DNA of 64,000 nucleotides from Arachis hypogaea (lineage: Eukaryota > Streptophyta > Magnoliopsida > Fabales > Fabaceae): positions 86,346,626 to 86,410,625 of the forward strand of contig NC_092048.1 in assembly GCF_003086295.3 (NCBI RefSeq). Reading direction: 5' to 3'. The position numbers and the translations under genes are program-made. Every line of letters begins with the position of its first letter. Within the stretch, counting starts at the first letter, position 1. The notes beneath the pieces were generated by a model, which worked only from the letters and a program-made list of their open reading frames with translations, was not told where the DNA came from and made no database searches. Shown one piece after another: positions 1-11,166 of the stretch.

Positions 1-759
1 GATAGGAACAGGCGTGTTTGAATAGAAAACAGAAATACTTGCATTAATTCATTGAGACATAGCAGAGCTCCTCACCCCCAACAATGGAGTTTAGAGACTC
101 ATGCCGTCAAAGAGTACAAAGTTCAGATCTAAAATGTCATGAGATGCAAAATAAGTCTCTAAAAGTTGTTTAAATACTAAACTAGTAGCCTAGGTTTACA
201 AAAAATGAGTAAACTATGATGGATGATGCAGAGATCCACTTCTGGGGCCCACTTGGTGTGTGCTGGGGCTGAGATTTAAGCAATTCACGTGTAGAGGCCA
301 TTTGTGGAGTTGAACGCCAGTTTTTGTGCCAGTTTGGGCGTTCAACTCCAGCTTTTGATCCTTTTCTGGCGCTGGACGCCAGAATTGGCAGAGAACTGGC
401 GTTGAACGCCAGTTTACGTCGTCTATCCTTGAGCAAAGTATGGACTATTATATATTGTTGGAAAATTAGAAGCACGCCATTTCGAGTTCTGTAGCTCCAG
501 AAAATCCACTTTGAGTGCAGGGAGGTCAGAATCCAACAGCATCAGCAGTCCTTTTTCAGCCTGAATCAGATTTTTGCTCAGCTCTTTCAATTTCAGCCAG
601 AAAAATACCTGAAATTACAGAAAAACACACAACTCATAGTAAAGTCCAGAAATATGAATTTTTCTTAAAAACTAATGAAAATAAACTAAAAACTAACTAA
701 AACATACTAAAAGCTATATGAAATTAACCCCAAAAAGCGTATAAAATATCCGCTCATCA
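1..759 (-). repeat. 3' LTR of element A (partial)
   Basis: Matches 9433-10218 with few differences apart from a missing block of about 28 bp near 460-470. On the minus strand it begins TGATGAGCGG at 759. About 750 bp of the LTR lie outside the window. CpG palindromes of the family occur at about 300-420. Confidence 0.9.
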
Positions 760-797
760 CAACACCAAACTTAAACTGTTGCTTGTCCTCAAGCAAC
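760..797 (-). promoter_or_regulatory. Hairpin plus polypurine-tract-like box next to the 3' LTR of A
   Basis: On the minus strand an 8-bp stem (GTTGCTTG / CAAGCAAC, loop AGGA, 778-797) is followed by TAAGTTTGGTGT (762-773) and, two bases later, the LTR. This is the position of the primer for plus-strand DNA synthesis. The same module occurs at 2184-2218 in this element and in the other elements. Confidence 0.75.
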
Positions 798-1951
798 TAG
801 ACAAATAAAATAGGAGACTAATAGGTTGAGAAGCAATAATATTTCAGAGTTTTTGAGTGAAGCTCAGATTCTAATTAGATGAGCGGGACTAGTAGCTTTT
901 TGCTTCTGAACAGTTTTGGCATCTCACTTTATCCATTGAAGCTCAGAGTGATTGGCATCTATAGGGACTTAGAATTCAAATAGTGTTATTGATTCTCCTA
1001 TTTCAGTGTGATGATTCTTGAACACAGCTATTTTATGAGTCTTGGCCGTGGCCCTAAGCACTTTGTTTTCCAGTATTACCACCGGATACATAAATGCCAC
1101 AGACACATAATTAGGTGAACCTTTTCAGATTGTGGCTCAGCTTTGCTAAAGCCCCCAATTAGAGGTGTCCAGGGTTCTTAAGCACACTCTTCTTTTTGCT
1201 TTGGACCTTGACTTTAACCGCTCAGTCTCAAGTTCTCACTTGACACCTACACGCCACAAGCACATGGTTAGGGACAGCTTGGTTTAGCCGCTTAGACCAG
1301 GATTTTATTCCTTTAGGCCCTCCTATCCACTGATGCTCAAAGCCTTGGGATCCTTTTTATTTGCCCTTGCCTTTTGGTTTTAAGGGTTATTGGCTTTTTG
1401 CTCTTGCCTCTTGGTTTTAAGAGCTTTTGGCTTTTTCTGCTTGCTTTTTCTTTTTCTTTCTAAATTTTTTTTCGCCTATTTTATTATATATATATATATA
1501 TATATATTATTTTTTCTGCAAGCTTTGTTCTTTACTGCTTTTTCTTGCTTCAAGAATCATTTTTAGGATTTTTCAGATTATCAATAACATGTCTCATGTT
1601 CATCATTCTTTCAAGAGCCAACATATTTAACGGTCTTAAACAACAAATTCAAAAGACATATTCACTATTCAAGCATTCATTCAGAAGACAGAAAGCATTG
1701 CCACCACATGTTACTAATTAGGATTTTTCTTATTAAAAACTCGAAATTTTATTGCCTCTTATTCAAAAGATCTACTATTTTATTCATGTTTGCTGATGAT
1801 GAGAAAAATAGACTATAACTTAATTGGGGATAAAATCAAAATAGACACTAATTACTACTAATGATCATATAATGAAGACACAAACATAGATAAGCACTTA
1901 ACATAGAGAAAACGAAAAACAGAGAAAGTAAGAACAAGGAATGAGTCCACC
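798..1951 (-). other. 3' untranslated region of element A
   Basis: Noncoding stretch between the ORF2 relic and the 3' LTR. It is homologous to 13074-14147 (X), 27574-28648 (B1), 35564-35994 (B2) and 45032-46144 (G, reversed). It includes a short TA run near 1484-1508. No ORF in it is shared by the other copies. Confidence 0.75.
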
Positions 1952-2117
1952 TTAGTGATGATGGCATTTCCTTCTTGAGGAACCAATGATGTTCTTGAGC
2001 TCTTTTATGTCTCTTCCTTGCCTTTGTGACTTGATTCCTAGTGATTTTTGGTATTTCTATCCTCAGTTGCTTCCAATAGTTATGTGGAGGGAAGTGCATC
2101 CCCTGAGGTATCTCAGA
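1952..2117 (-). pseudogene. ORF2 relic of element A (C-terminal piece)
   Basis: The minus strand encodes the conserved piece EISEIPQGMHFPPHNYW and, after a frame change, the histidine-ending C-terminus with its stop at 1952-1954. It matches the last third of the X and B1 ORF2. About 280 codons present in X and B1 are missing. In their place lies a tRNA-Cys-like segment (2118-2164), joined at the shared word ATCAAGA. Confidence 0.7.
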
Positions 2118-2164
2118 GATCTCTTGATTTGCAGCCACATGTTCTACCACTGAGCTATAGATCC
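2118..2164 (-). other. tRNA-Cys 5'-half-like segment in element A
   Basis: The minus strand reads TATAGCTCAGTGGTAGAAC and continues through a GCA anticodon-like triplet to ATCAAGAGA. This resembles the 5' half of plant tRNA-Cys(GCA), including the A box. No T arm or B box follows, so it is a fragment and not a gene. A similar segment at 35218-35263 lies at the equivalent place of B2. Confidence 0.6.
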
Positions 2165-2183
2165 TTCACATAATTGTTTTACC

Positions 2184-2218
2184 ACACCAAACTTAGAATG
2201 TTGCTCGCCCTCGAGCAA
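2184..2218 (-). promoter_or_regulatory. Hairpin plus TAAGTTTGGTGT box upstream of ORF2 (A)
   Basis: On the minus strand a 7-bp stem TTGCTCG / CGAGCAA with loop AGGG (2201-2218) is followed by TAAGTTTGGTGT (2184-2195). It is the second copy within A of the module at 760-797. One pair of the stem differs in a compensated way (C-G here, T-A there). Confidence 0.7.
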
Positions 2219-2399
2219 AAGAAGAAGGAATAGATGAAGAAGAAGATGTGGAAAAAAAACTAGGATTATGAGGAGGGAAGGTGGGGATCCTGTGGGGTCC
2301 ACAGATCTTGAAATGATCCTGTGAGGTCCACAGATCTTGAGGTGTCAAGGCATTTACATCCCTGCACCAATTTAGGCATGCAAAATGCCCTTGCACACA

Positions 2400-2580
2400 A
2401 CTCTGGGCGTTCAGCGCCAGGTTGGTGCCCATTTTGGGTGTTCAACGCCCATTTACTAGCCATTTCTGGCGTTGAACGCCAGAACCATGCTTGTTCTGGG
2501 CGTTCAGCGCCAGGATGTTGCCTATTTTGGGCGTTCAGCGCCAGAACCATGCTCTGTTCTGGCGTTGAACGCCAGACAGG
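2400..2580. repeat. CpG-rich palindrome array, 3' interior of A
   Basis: Several copies of the near-palindrome TGGCGTTGAACGCCA and variants (GGGCGTTCAGCGCCA) are spaced by about 15-30 unrelated bases. Arrays with the same unit lie in the LTRs and in the gag of the same element. Confidence 0.85.
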
Positions 2581-2707
2581 TGCTTCCTCCAGGGTGTGAT
2601 TTTTCTTCTGCTGTTTTTGATTCCGTTTTCAATTTTTAATATTTATTTTGTGACTCCACATGATCATGAACCTAATAAAACATGAAAAACCATGAAGGTA
2701 AATAAAA

Positions 2708-2754
2708 GTTGGGTTGCCTCCCAACAAGCGCTTCTTTAATGTCCTTAGCTGGAC
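2708..2754 (-). promoter_or_regulatory. Twin stem-loops after the gag-pol stop (A)
   Basis: Just past the pol stop (2767-2769), the minus strand has GTCC-AGCTAA-GGAC (2741-2754) and then GTTGGG-AGGCAA-CCCAAC (2708-2725). The pair is conserved in X, B2, C, D and E with compensated base changes. Its function is not known to me. Confidence 0.7.
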
Positions 2755-2766
2755 TTTGCTGAGCTT

Positions 2767-5700
2767 TTAATCTAGCTTCAACCTTGAGCACTCTTGCTCA
2801 ACATTGCCTTCAAGATAGTGCTTGATTCTCTGTCCATTAACAATGAACTTCTTGTCAGAGTCAATATCTTGAAGCTCTACATAACCATATGGTGATACGC
2901 TTATAATCACGTATGGTCCCCTCCACCGGGATTTCAATTTCCCGGGGAATAGCCTGAGTCTAGAGTTGAACAGCAAAACCTTCTGTCCTGGTTCAAAGAT
3001 TCTAGATGACAGCTTTCTGTTATGCCACTTTTTTGATTTCTCTTTATAAAGCTTGGCATTTTCGAAAGCTGTGAATCTGAACTCCTCTAGCTTATTTAGC
3101 TGGAGAAATCTTTTTTCTCCTGCTAATTTGGCATCAAAGTTTAGGAATCTGGTTGCCCAGTAGGCCTTATGTTCCAGTTCCACGGGCAGGTGACATGCCT
3201 TACCATACACGAGTTGGTATGGAGAGGTCCCTATAGGGGTCTTGAATGCTATTTTGTAAGCCCACAGAGCATCATCCAAGCTCCGTGCCCAATCCTTTCT
3301 ACGGGTATTTACTGTCCGTTCCAGGATTCTCTTTAATTCTCTGTTAGAGACTTCAGCTTGCCCATTAGTTTGTGGAAGATATGGAGTAGCCACCTTGTGG
3401 CGAATTCCATACCGAACCATGGCAGAGTAAAGCTGTTTATTGCAGAAGTGAGTGCCCCCATCACTGATTAGTATTCTAGGGACACCGAACCTGCTAAAGA
3501 TATGTTTCTGGAGGAACTTCAGCACCGTTTTAGTATCATTGGTGGGTGTGGCAATGGCCTCAACCCATTTTGATACATAATCAACTGCCACCAGAATATA
3601 AGTGTTTGAGTATGATGGTGGGAAAGGTCCCATGAAGTCAATTTCCCATACGTCAAACAACTCAATCTCCAAGATTCCTTGTTGAGGCATGGCGTAACCA
3701 TGAGGCAGATTGCCAGCTCTTTGGCAACTGTCACAGTTACGTACAAACTCTCGGGAATCTTTATAGAGTGTGGGCCAATAGAAGCCACATTGGAGGACCT
3801 TGGTGGCTGTTCGCTCACCTCCGAAATGGCCTCCGTATTGTGATCCAAGGCAATGCCATAGGATCCTCTGTGCTTCTTCTCTAGGCACACACCTACGGAT
3901 TATTCCGTCTGCACATCTCTTAAAGAGATAGGGTTCATCCCACAAGTAGTACTTTGCATCGGTAATTAATTTCTTCTTTTGTATCCTATTGTACTCCTTG
4001 GGTATGAACCTTGCAGCTTTATAGTTTGTAATATCGGCAAACCATGGTGTTTCCTGAATGGCAAATAAATGCTCATCCGGAAAAGTCTCAGAGATCTCAA
4101 GAGAGGGGAGGGGCGTCCCTTCTACTGGCTCTATCCGGGACAGATGATCAGCCACTTGGTTCTCTGTCCCTTTTCTGTCTCTTATTTCTATATCAAACTC
4201 TTACAGAAGCAACACCCATCTGATGAGCCTGGGTTTTGAATCCTGCTTTGTGAGTAGATATTTAAGAGCAGCATGATCAGTATACACAATCACTTTTGAT
4301 CCTACTAATTATGATCTGAACTTGTCAATGGCGTAAACCACTGCAAGTAATTCTTTTTCTGTGGTTGTGTAATTTTTTTGGGCATCATTTAAAATGCGAC
4401 TAGCATAATAAATGACATGCAGAAGCTTGTCATGCCTCTGTCCCAATACTGCACCAATGGCGTGATCACTGGCATCACACATTAGCTCAAATGGTAACGT
4501 CCAGTCTGGTGTAGAAATGACTGGTGCTGTGACCAGCTTAGCTTTCAGCGTTTCAAATGCCTGCAGGCACTCTGTGTCAAACACAAATGGCGTGTCAGCA
4601 GCTAGCAGATTACTTAGAGGTTTTGCGATTTTTGAAAAATTCTTTATAAACCTCCTATAGAATCCTGCATGCCCCAGAAAGCTTCTGATTGCCTTAACAT
4701 TGGCAGGTGGTGGTAATTTTTCAATTACCTCTATTTTTGCTTGATCTACCTCTATTCCCTTGTTTGAGATTTTATGCCCAAGGACAATCCCCTCAGTCAC
4801 CATGAAGTGACATTTTTCCCAGTTTAAAACTAGGTTGGTCTCTTGGCATCTTTTCAGAACAAGTTTCAGGTGATCAAGACAGGAGCTGAATGAGTCTCCA
4901 TATACTGAGAAGTCATCCATGAAGACTTCCAGAAATTTTTCCACCATATCAGAGAAAATAGAGAGCATGCATCTCTGGAAGGTTGCAGGCGTATTACATA
5001 GCCCAAATGGCATCTTTCTATAAGCAAACACTCCAGATGGACATGTGAATGCTGTTTTCTCTTGATCCTGGGGATCTACTGCAATCTGGTTATAGCCTGA
5101 GTAGCCATCCAAAAAGCAGTAATAATCATGACCTGCTAGTCTTTCTAGCATCTGGTCTATGAATGATAAAGGAAAATGATCCTTTTTGGTGGCTGTATTG
5201 AGCCTTCTGTAGTCAATACACATGCACCACCCTGTAACTGTTCTTGTAGGAACCAGTTCATTTTTTTCATTATGAATCACTGTCATGCCTCCCTTTTTTG
5301 GGACGACTTGGACAGGGCTCACCCAGGGGCTATCAGAAATAGGATAAATAATCCCAGCCTCTAGTAATTTGGTGACCTATTTCTGCACCACTTCTTTCAT
5401 GGTTGGATTTAGCCGCCTCTGTGGTTGAACCACTGGTTTGGCATTATCCTCCAATAAGATTTTGTGCATGCATCTAGCTGGGCTGATGCCCTTAAGGTCA
5501 CCTATGGACCACCCAAGAGCTGTCTTGTGTGTCCTTAGCACTTGAATAAGTGCTTCCTCTTCCTGTGAATTTAAAGTAGAGCTTATGATCACTGGAAAAG
5601 TGTCACCTTCTCCCAAAAATGCATATTTCAAGGATGGTGGTAATGGCTTGAGTTCGGGTTTAGGAGGTTTTTTCTCTTCCAGAAGAAATTTCAGAGGCTC

Positions 5701-7875
5701 TTTCATGTCCTCTGAGTCCTCCAAATCAGGCTGAACATCTTTAAAGATATTTTCCAACTCTGATTCGAGACTCTCAGCCATGTTGATCTCTTCTACCAAG
5801 GAGTCAATAAGATCAACTTTCATGCAGTCTGTTGATGTGTCTGGATGCTGCATGGCTTTGACAGCGTTCAACTTGAACTCATCATCATTGACTCTCAGGG
5901 TTATTTCCCCCTGTTGAACGTCAATGAGGGATCGTCCAGTTGCTAGGAAGGGTTTTCCTAGAATGAGAGTAGCATTCTTGTGCTCCTCCATTTCCAGCAC
6001 AACAAAGTCAGTGGGAAAGGTGAATGGCCCAACTCTGACTATCATGTCTTCGATCACGCCTGATGGGTATTTAGTGGAGTCATCAGCAAGTTGGAGACAT
6101 ATTCGGGTTGGTTTAACTTCATCAAGTAAGCCAAGCTTTCTGACAGTGGATGCAGGTATTAGGTTGATGCTTGCCCCAAGATCGCGTAAAGTTGTCTTGG
6201 TACAATTATCTTCTAATATGCATGGTATCAGAAAACTCCCAGGGTCTTTAAGCTTTTCAGGAAAGCTCTTCAGAATGACTGCACTGCATTCTTCAGTGAG
6301 AAGAACTCCTTCTGTTTCTCTCCAATCCTTCTTATGACTCAAGATCTCTTTCATGAACTTGGCATAAGAAGGTATTTGCTCAAGTGCCTCTGCAAATGGA
6401 ATCTTTATTTCAAGAGTCCTGAGATAATCTGCAAAGCGAGCAAATTGCTTATCCTGCTCCTCTTTCCGGAGTTTTTGAGGATAAGGTATCTTGGCTTTAT
6501 ATTCCTCAATCTTAGTTGCTGCAGGTTTATTGCCTACAGAAGTGGTTGAAGAAGCCTTTTTAGAGGGGTTGTTATCAGCATTTGTGTGTGTCTGATCCCT
6601 CACTGGCAATTGAGTGCCAGAGTTAGAAACTGGAGTGACGTTAGACGCCAACTCCTTGTCTGTTCCTGGCGTCTGAACGCCAGAACTGTGCCCATTTTGG
6701 GCGTTCAGCGCCAGATCTTGCCCAATTTGGGCGTTCAACGCCAGATCCTTGCCCATTTCTGGCGTTGAACGCCAATCCTGCCTTGTTTCTGGCGTTGAAC
6801 GCCAGTTTTGGGCATGGTCTGGGCGTTCAGCGCCAGCCTTCCACCAATTTTCTGGCGTTTTAGTGCCAGAATTATTTTTCCCTGGGCTCTTACTGTCCTC
6901 AGGTGAATTTTGGGTGGTTTGCTCATTCCTTAGTTTTTTGCTGCCTTGAGGTGGGGTATTTAATGTTTTCCCACTTCTTAATTGAACTGCTTGGCATTCT
7001 TCTGTTATTTGTCTTGATAGCTGCTGCTTTGTTTGCCTAAACTGTTCTTCCATATGTATATTAGCCATTCTTGTCTCTTGTAGCCTGTCTTTAAATTCGG
7101 CTAGCTGCTTTGTTAGAAAGTCCAATTGCTGATTGAATTCAGCAGCTTGTTTTACAGGACTGAGTTCAGCAGTTACTGTTTTAACCTCTTCATTCATGGA
7201 AGGGTTGCTGCTTAGGTACAGATGCTGATTCCTGGCAACTGTATCAATGAGCTCTTGAGCCTCTTCAATTGTCTTTCTCATGTGGATAGATCCACCAGCT
7301 GAGTAATCTAGAGACATCTGAGCTCCTTCTGTAAGCCCATAGTAGAAGATGTCTAACTGAACCCACTCTGAAAACATTTCAGAGGGGCATTTTTGTAGCA
7401 TCTCTCTGTATCTCTCCCAGGCATCATAAAGAGATTCATTATCTCCTTGTTTAAAGCCTTGGATGTCTAGCCTTAGCTGTGTCATCCTTTTTGGAGGGAA
7501 ATATTGATTCAGGAATTTTTCTGTCAGTTGTTTCCATGTCCTTATGCTGGCCTTAGGTTGGTTATTCAACCACCTCTTAGCTTGATCTTTTACAGCGAAT
7601 GGAAACAGTAATAGTCTGTAGACATCCTGATCTATTTCTTTATCATGTACTGTGTCAGCAATTTGTAAAAACTGTACCAGAAACTCTGTAGGTTCTTCTT
7701 GTGGAAGACCGGAATACTGGCAACTTTGCTGCACCATGATAATGAGCTGAGGATTCAACTCAAAGCTACTGACTCCAATGGAGGGTATGCAGATACTACT
7801 CCCATATGAAGCAGTAGAGGGGTTAGAATATGACCCCAGAGTCCTCCTGGACTGTTCATTTCCGCTTAGGTCCAT
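2767..7875 (-). pseudogene. Gag-pol polyprotein of element A, Athila type, three nonsense codons
   Basis: A single frame of about 1,703 codons starts at ATG 7875. Domains in order: gag capsid region (motif AKRWLNNQP and following, about residues 100-170); a linker with CpG palindromes; aspartic protease with DLGAS, Asp near residue 565 (6181-6183); reverse transcriptase with FMDD (about 4912-4923); RNase H ([18 protein letters not shown]); integrase with a Cys-pair (CDSC) zinc region, then DFMGPF, SDGGTHF and QAEVSNRE, which supply the D, D and E residues. I see no chromodomain, as expected for Athila. In-frame stops lie at 5377-5379, 4309-4311 and 4201-4203. The polyprotein would form particles, copy RNA into DNA and integrate it. 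The stops lie in or just before the enzymatic part, so this copy is probably dead. Confidence 0.9.
6636..6872. repeat. CpG palindrome array inside the gag-protease linker of A
   Basis: About nine palindromic units of the same type as in the LTR lie in frame between capsid and protease. They encode short alternating peptides such as LALNAQ, WRSTPE and GAERPD, depending on phase. The array in C at 38900-39046 is at the same place. Confidence 0.85.
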
Positions 7876-8652
7876 GATGGAGAAAGGGAGATGATGTAAA
7901 ATAGAGAAAATATTTTTATTTATTTATTTATTTATTTATTTCGAAAATAAAATAAAATAATAAAATAAATAAGAATAGGTGAAGATTTTCGAAAAAATGA
8001 GGGAAGAGAAAGTGGTAAGGAAGTTTTGAAAAAGATATGATTTGGAAAAGATTTTAAATTTTGAAAAAAAATGTAAAATTTTTTTTTAAAAAAAATAATT
8101 TTCGAAAATTTGTTTTAAAATTAGAGAGAAAAGATATTTTTGAATTTAGTGAGGAGAGAGAAAAATAATAAAATAGCATACGATTTAAAATTTTTAGATC
8201 TAATGCTCCTTGTTTTCGAAAAATTTGGAGAGAAAACACCAAGGAACACCAAACTTAAAGATTTTAAGATCAAGACACAAGGAAAACTCAAGAACACTTT
8301 GAAGACTCACAAGAACACAAGAACATGAAGAAGGAACACCAAACTTAAAATTTTTAGAAAACCAAACCAAAATTTTCGAAAATCAAGGGAAATCAACGGG
8401 AAAACACCAAACTTAAAGTTTGGCACAAAATTTAATAGAGAAAATATTATTTTTGAAAAAGATTTTAAAAAGAGTGTACCAAACTGCCACGGACTTAGAC
8501 TAACGCTCTAGCCAATTGGGCAGTAAATGTAACACTTGTTTTAAAGAAGGATATTTTTAACCAAGAACAATAATAAGAGACTCTAAACCAAAAAGAAAAA
8601 TTTTCCTAATCTAAGCAACAAAATAATCCGTCAGTTGTTCAAACACGAACAA
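7876..8652 (-). other. 5' leader of element A
   Basis: AT-rich leader between PBS and gag, with a TTTA tandem run at about 7914-7943. It carries three sense copies of TAAGTTTGGTGT (8246-8257, 8336-8347, 8404-8415 on the complement) and a tRNA-like piece near 8490-8530. No ORF of note. Confidence 0.75.
8490..8530 (-). other. tRNA-Ile-like fragment in the leader of A
   Basis: The minus strand contains CAATTGGCTAGAGCGTTAG, like the D-arm and A-box part of a plant tRNA-Ile. C has a longer match at the equivalent place (37175-37213). No acceptor or T arm is present. Confidence 0.4.
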
Positions 8653-8670
8653 TCCCCGGCAACGGCGCCA
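8653..8670 (-). other. Primer binding site of A (tRNA-Asp)
   Basis: The plus strand reads TCCCCGGCAACGGCGCCA, the 3' end of plant tRNA-Asp with CCA as remembered. It lies about 8 bases inside the 5' LTR. Confidence 0.85.
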
Positions 8671-8679
8671 AAAACTTGG

Positions 8680-10218
8680 TGCACAAATTGTGAATCACAC
8701 TTTTCACAACTCGTACCACTGACCAGCAAGTGCACTGGGTCGTCCAAGTAATACCTCACGTGAGTAAGGGTCGAATCCCACGGAGATTGTTGGTTTGAAG
8801 CAATCTATGGTTATCTTGTAAATCTTAGTCAGGAAGTCAATTATGTTTATCAGTTGAATTGCAAATAAACAAGAGAGCATGGATTAAAGGTTACTTGTTA
8901 TGAAGTAATGGAGAATATATTGGAGTTTTGGAGATGCTTTGTCTTCTGAATCTCTGCTTTCCTCTGTCTTCTTGTTCACGCACGCACGTCCTCCTATGGC
9001 AAGCTGTGTGTTGGTGGATCACCATTGTCAATGGCTACCTTCCATCCTTCCAGTGAAAACTACGCTCACGCGCTCTGTCACAGCACGGCTAATCACCGGT
9101 TGGTTCTCGATCCGGTTGGAATAGAATCCCTTGATTCCTTTGCGTTTGTCACTAACGCCCAGCCTTCAGGAGTTTGAAGCTCGTCACAGTCATTTAATCC
9201 TTGAATCCTACTCGGAATACCACAGACAAGGTTTAGACTTTCCGGATTCTCATGAATGCCGCCATCAATTCTAGCTTATACCACGAAGATTCTGATTAAG
9301 AGATCTAAGAGATACTCATTCAATCTGATATAGAACGGAGGTGGTTGTCAGGCACACGTTCATGGGTTGAGAATGGTGATGAGTGTCACAGATCATCACC
9401 TTCATCACAGTTAAGCGCGAATGAACATCTTAGATAGGAACAAGCATGTTTGAATAGAAAACAGAAATACTTGCATTAATTCATTGAGACATAGCAGAGC
9501 TCCTCACCCCCAACAATGGAGTTTAGAGACTCATGTCATCAAAGAGTACAAAGTTCAGATCTAAAATGTCATGAGATGCAAAATAAGTCTCTAAAAGTTG
9601 TTTAAATACTAAACTAGTAGCCTAGGTTTACAAAAAATGAGTAAACTATGATGGATGATGCAGAGATCCACTTCTGGGGCCCACTTGGTGTGTGCTGGGG
9701 CTGAGATTTAAGCAATTCACGTGCAGAGGCCATTTGTGGAGTTGAACGCCAGTTTTTGTGCCAGTTTGGGCGTTCAACTCCAGCTTTTGATCCTTTTCTG
9801 GCGCTGGACGCCAGAATTGGGCAGAGAACTGGCGTTGAACTCCAGTTTACGTCATCTATCCTTGAGCAAAGTATGGACTATTATATATTGCTGGAAATCC
9901 CTGGATGTCTACTTTCCAACGCAATTGGAAGCACTCCATTTAGAGTTCTGTAGCTCCAGAAAATCCAATTTGAGGGCAGGGAGGTCAGAATCCAACAGCA
10001 TCAGCAGTCCTTTTTCAGCCTGAATCAGATTTTTGCTCAGCTCCTTCAATTTCAGCCAGAAAAATACCTGAAATTACAGAAAAACACACAACTCATAGTA
10101 AAGTCCAGAAATATGAATTTTTCCTAAAAACTAATGAAAATAAACTAAAAACTAACTAAAACATACTAAAAGCTATATGAAATTAACCCCAAAAAGCGTA
10201 TAAAATATCCGCTCACCA
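8680..10218 (-). repeat. 5' LTR of element A
   Basis: On the minus strand it starts TGGTGAGCGG at 10218 (one change from the usual TGATGAGCGG) and ends near TGCA at 8680. The right boundary is supported by flanking sequence continuous with B2 (33490 onward). CpG palindromes lie at 9736-9850, about 370-480 bases from the LTR start, followed by a TATA-like TATTTAA (complement of about 9602-9608). Confidence 0.9.
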
Positions 10219-11085
10219 ACCTCCTGGGACGTCCAGAGATCAATAAGGAGTTTCCCTCTGAGGAACCAAAGGACTCTGAGGCTCATCTGGAGACCATAGA
10301 GATTCCATTAAACCTCCTTATGCCATTCATGAGCTCTGAAGACTATTCTTCCTCTGAAGAGGATGAAGATGTAACCGAAGAGCAAGTTACCCAAGTACCC
10401 TGGTGCAATCATGAAACTGAATACCAAATTATTTGGTAATGAGACTTGGGAAGATGAACCTCCCTTACTCAGCAATGAACTGAGTGATCTGGATCAACTG
10501 AGATTGCCTCAGAAGAAACAGGATCCTGAAAAGTTCTTAATACCTTGTACCATAGGCACCATGACCTTTGAAAAGGCTCTATGTGATCTTGGGTCAGGGA
10601 TAAACCTCATGCCACTCTCTGTAATGGAGAAACTGGGAATCTTTGAGGTGCAAGCTGCCAGAATCTCACTAGAGATGGCAGACAAGTCAGTAAGACAAGC
10701 TTATGGATTAGTAGAGGACGTGTTAGTAAAGGTTGAAAGCCTTTACATCCCTGCTGATTTCATAATCTTAGACACTAGGAAGGAGGAGGATGAATGCATC
10801 ATCCTTGGAAGACCCTTCTTAGCCACAGAAGAAGTTGTGATAGATGTTAACAGAGGAGAGTTAGTCCTTCAATTGAATGGGAACTACCTTGTGTTTAAGG
10901 CCCAAGGCTATCCTTCTGTAACAATGGAGAGGAAGCATGAAAATCTTCTCTCAGTACAGAGTCAAACAAAGCTCCCACAATCAAACTCTAAGTTTGGTGT
11001 TGGGAGGCCTCAGCCAAACTCTAAGTTTGGTGTTGAATCCCCACATCCAAACTCTAATTTTGGTGTTGGGAGTCTACAAAATTGA
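10219..11085 (+). pseudogene. Gag-protease C-terminal part of X
   Basis: A frameshift near 10395 separates an acidic linker (10219-10400) from the protease-like domain (10411-11085). The domain has LCDLGSGINLMPLSVMEKLG with the active-site Asp, and ends in LGRPFLAT. The C-terminus holds three tandem NSKFGVG-like peptides, which are translations of the TAAGTTTGGTGT box (10989-11000, 11022-11033 and a variant). The N-terminal gag lies left of element A, outside the window. It aligns with B2 33490-34340. Confidence 0.8.
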
Positions 11086-11118
11086 TCTGATCACCTGTGT
11101 GGCTCCTTGAGAGCCCAC

Positions 11119-11166
11119 TGTCAAGCTATTGACATTAAAGAGGCACTTATTGGAAGGCAACCCAAT
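11119..11166 (+). promoter_or_regulatory. Twin stem-loops after the protease ORF (X)
   Basis: TGTCAA-GCTA-TTGACA (11119-11134) is followed by ATTGG-AAGGCAA-CCCAAT (11149-11166, one mismatch in the stem). Same pair and order as in A, B2, C, D and E. Confidence 0.65.

Larger units (their letters stand above)
1..10218 (-). mobile_element. Element A: Athila-type Ty3/gypsy retrotransposon, 3' LTR cut by the window start
   Basis: Read on the minus strand the order is 5' LTR (10218 to 8680), tRNA-Asp PBS, AT-rich leader, gag-pol, a hairpin pair, a palindrome array, an ORF2 relic, a hairpin plus polypurine-like box, and the 3' LTR (759 to 1, incomplete). The reverse transcriptase and integrase sequence and the tRNA-Asp PBS fit the Athila lineage. 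The sequence to the right (from 10219) matches B2 at 33490 onward without a gap, so A inserted into element X. The target duplication should be ACCTC (10219-10223); its partner lies left of the window. This is the least decayed autonomous copy here, with three nonsense codons in gag-pol and no frameshift seen. Confidence 0.9.

Noticed and set aside
2118..2164. A tRNA-Cys gene on the minus strand
   Set aside because: Only the 5' half is present; no T arm, B box or 3' acceptor stem follows.
2767..2900. A chromodomain at the integrase end of A
   Set aside because: The C-terminus ends shortly after the GPYVI-like segment with no aromatic cage motif; Athila-type elements normally lack one.
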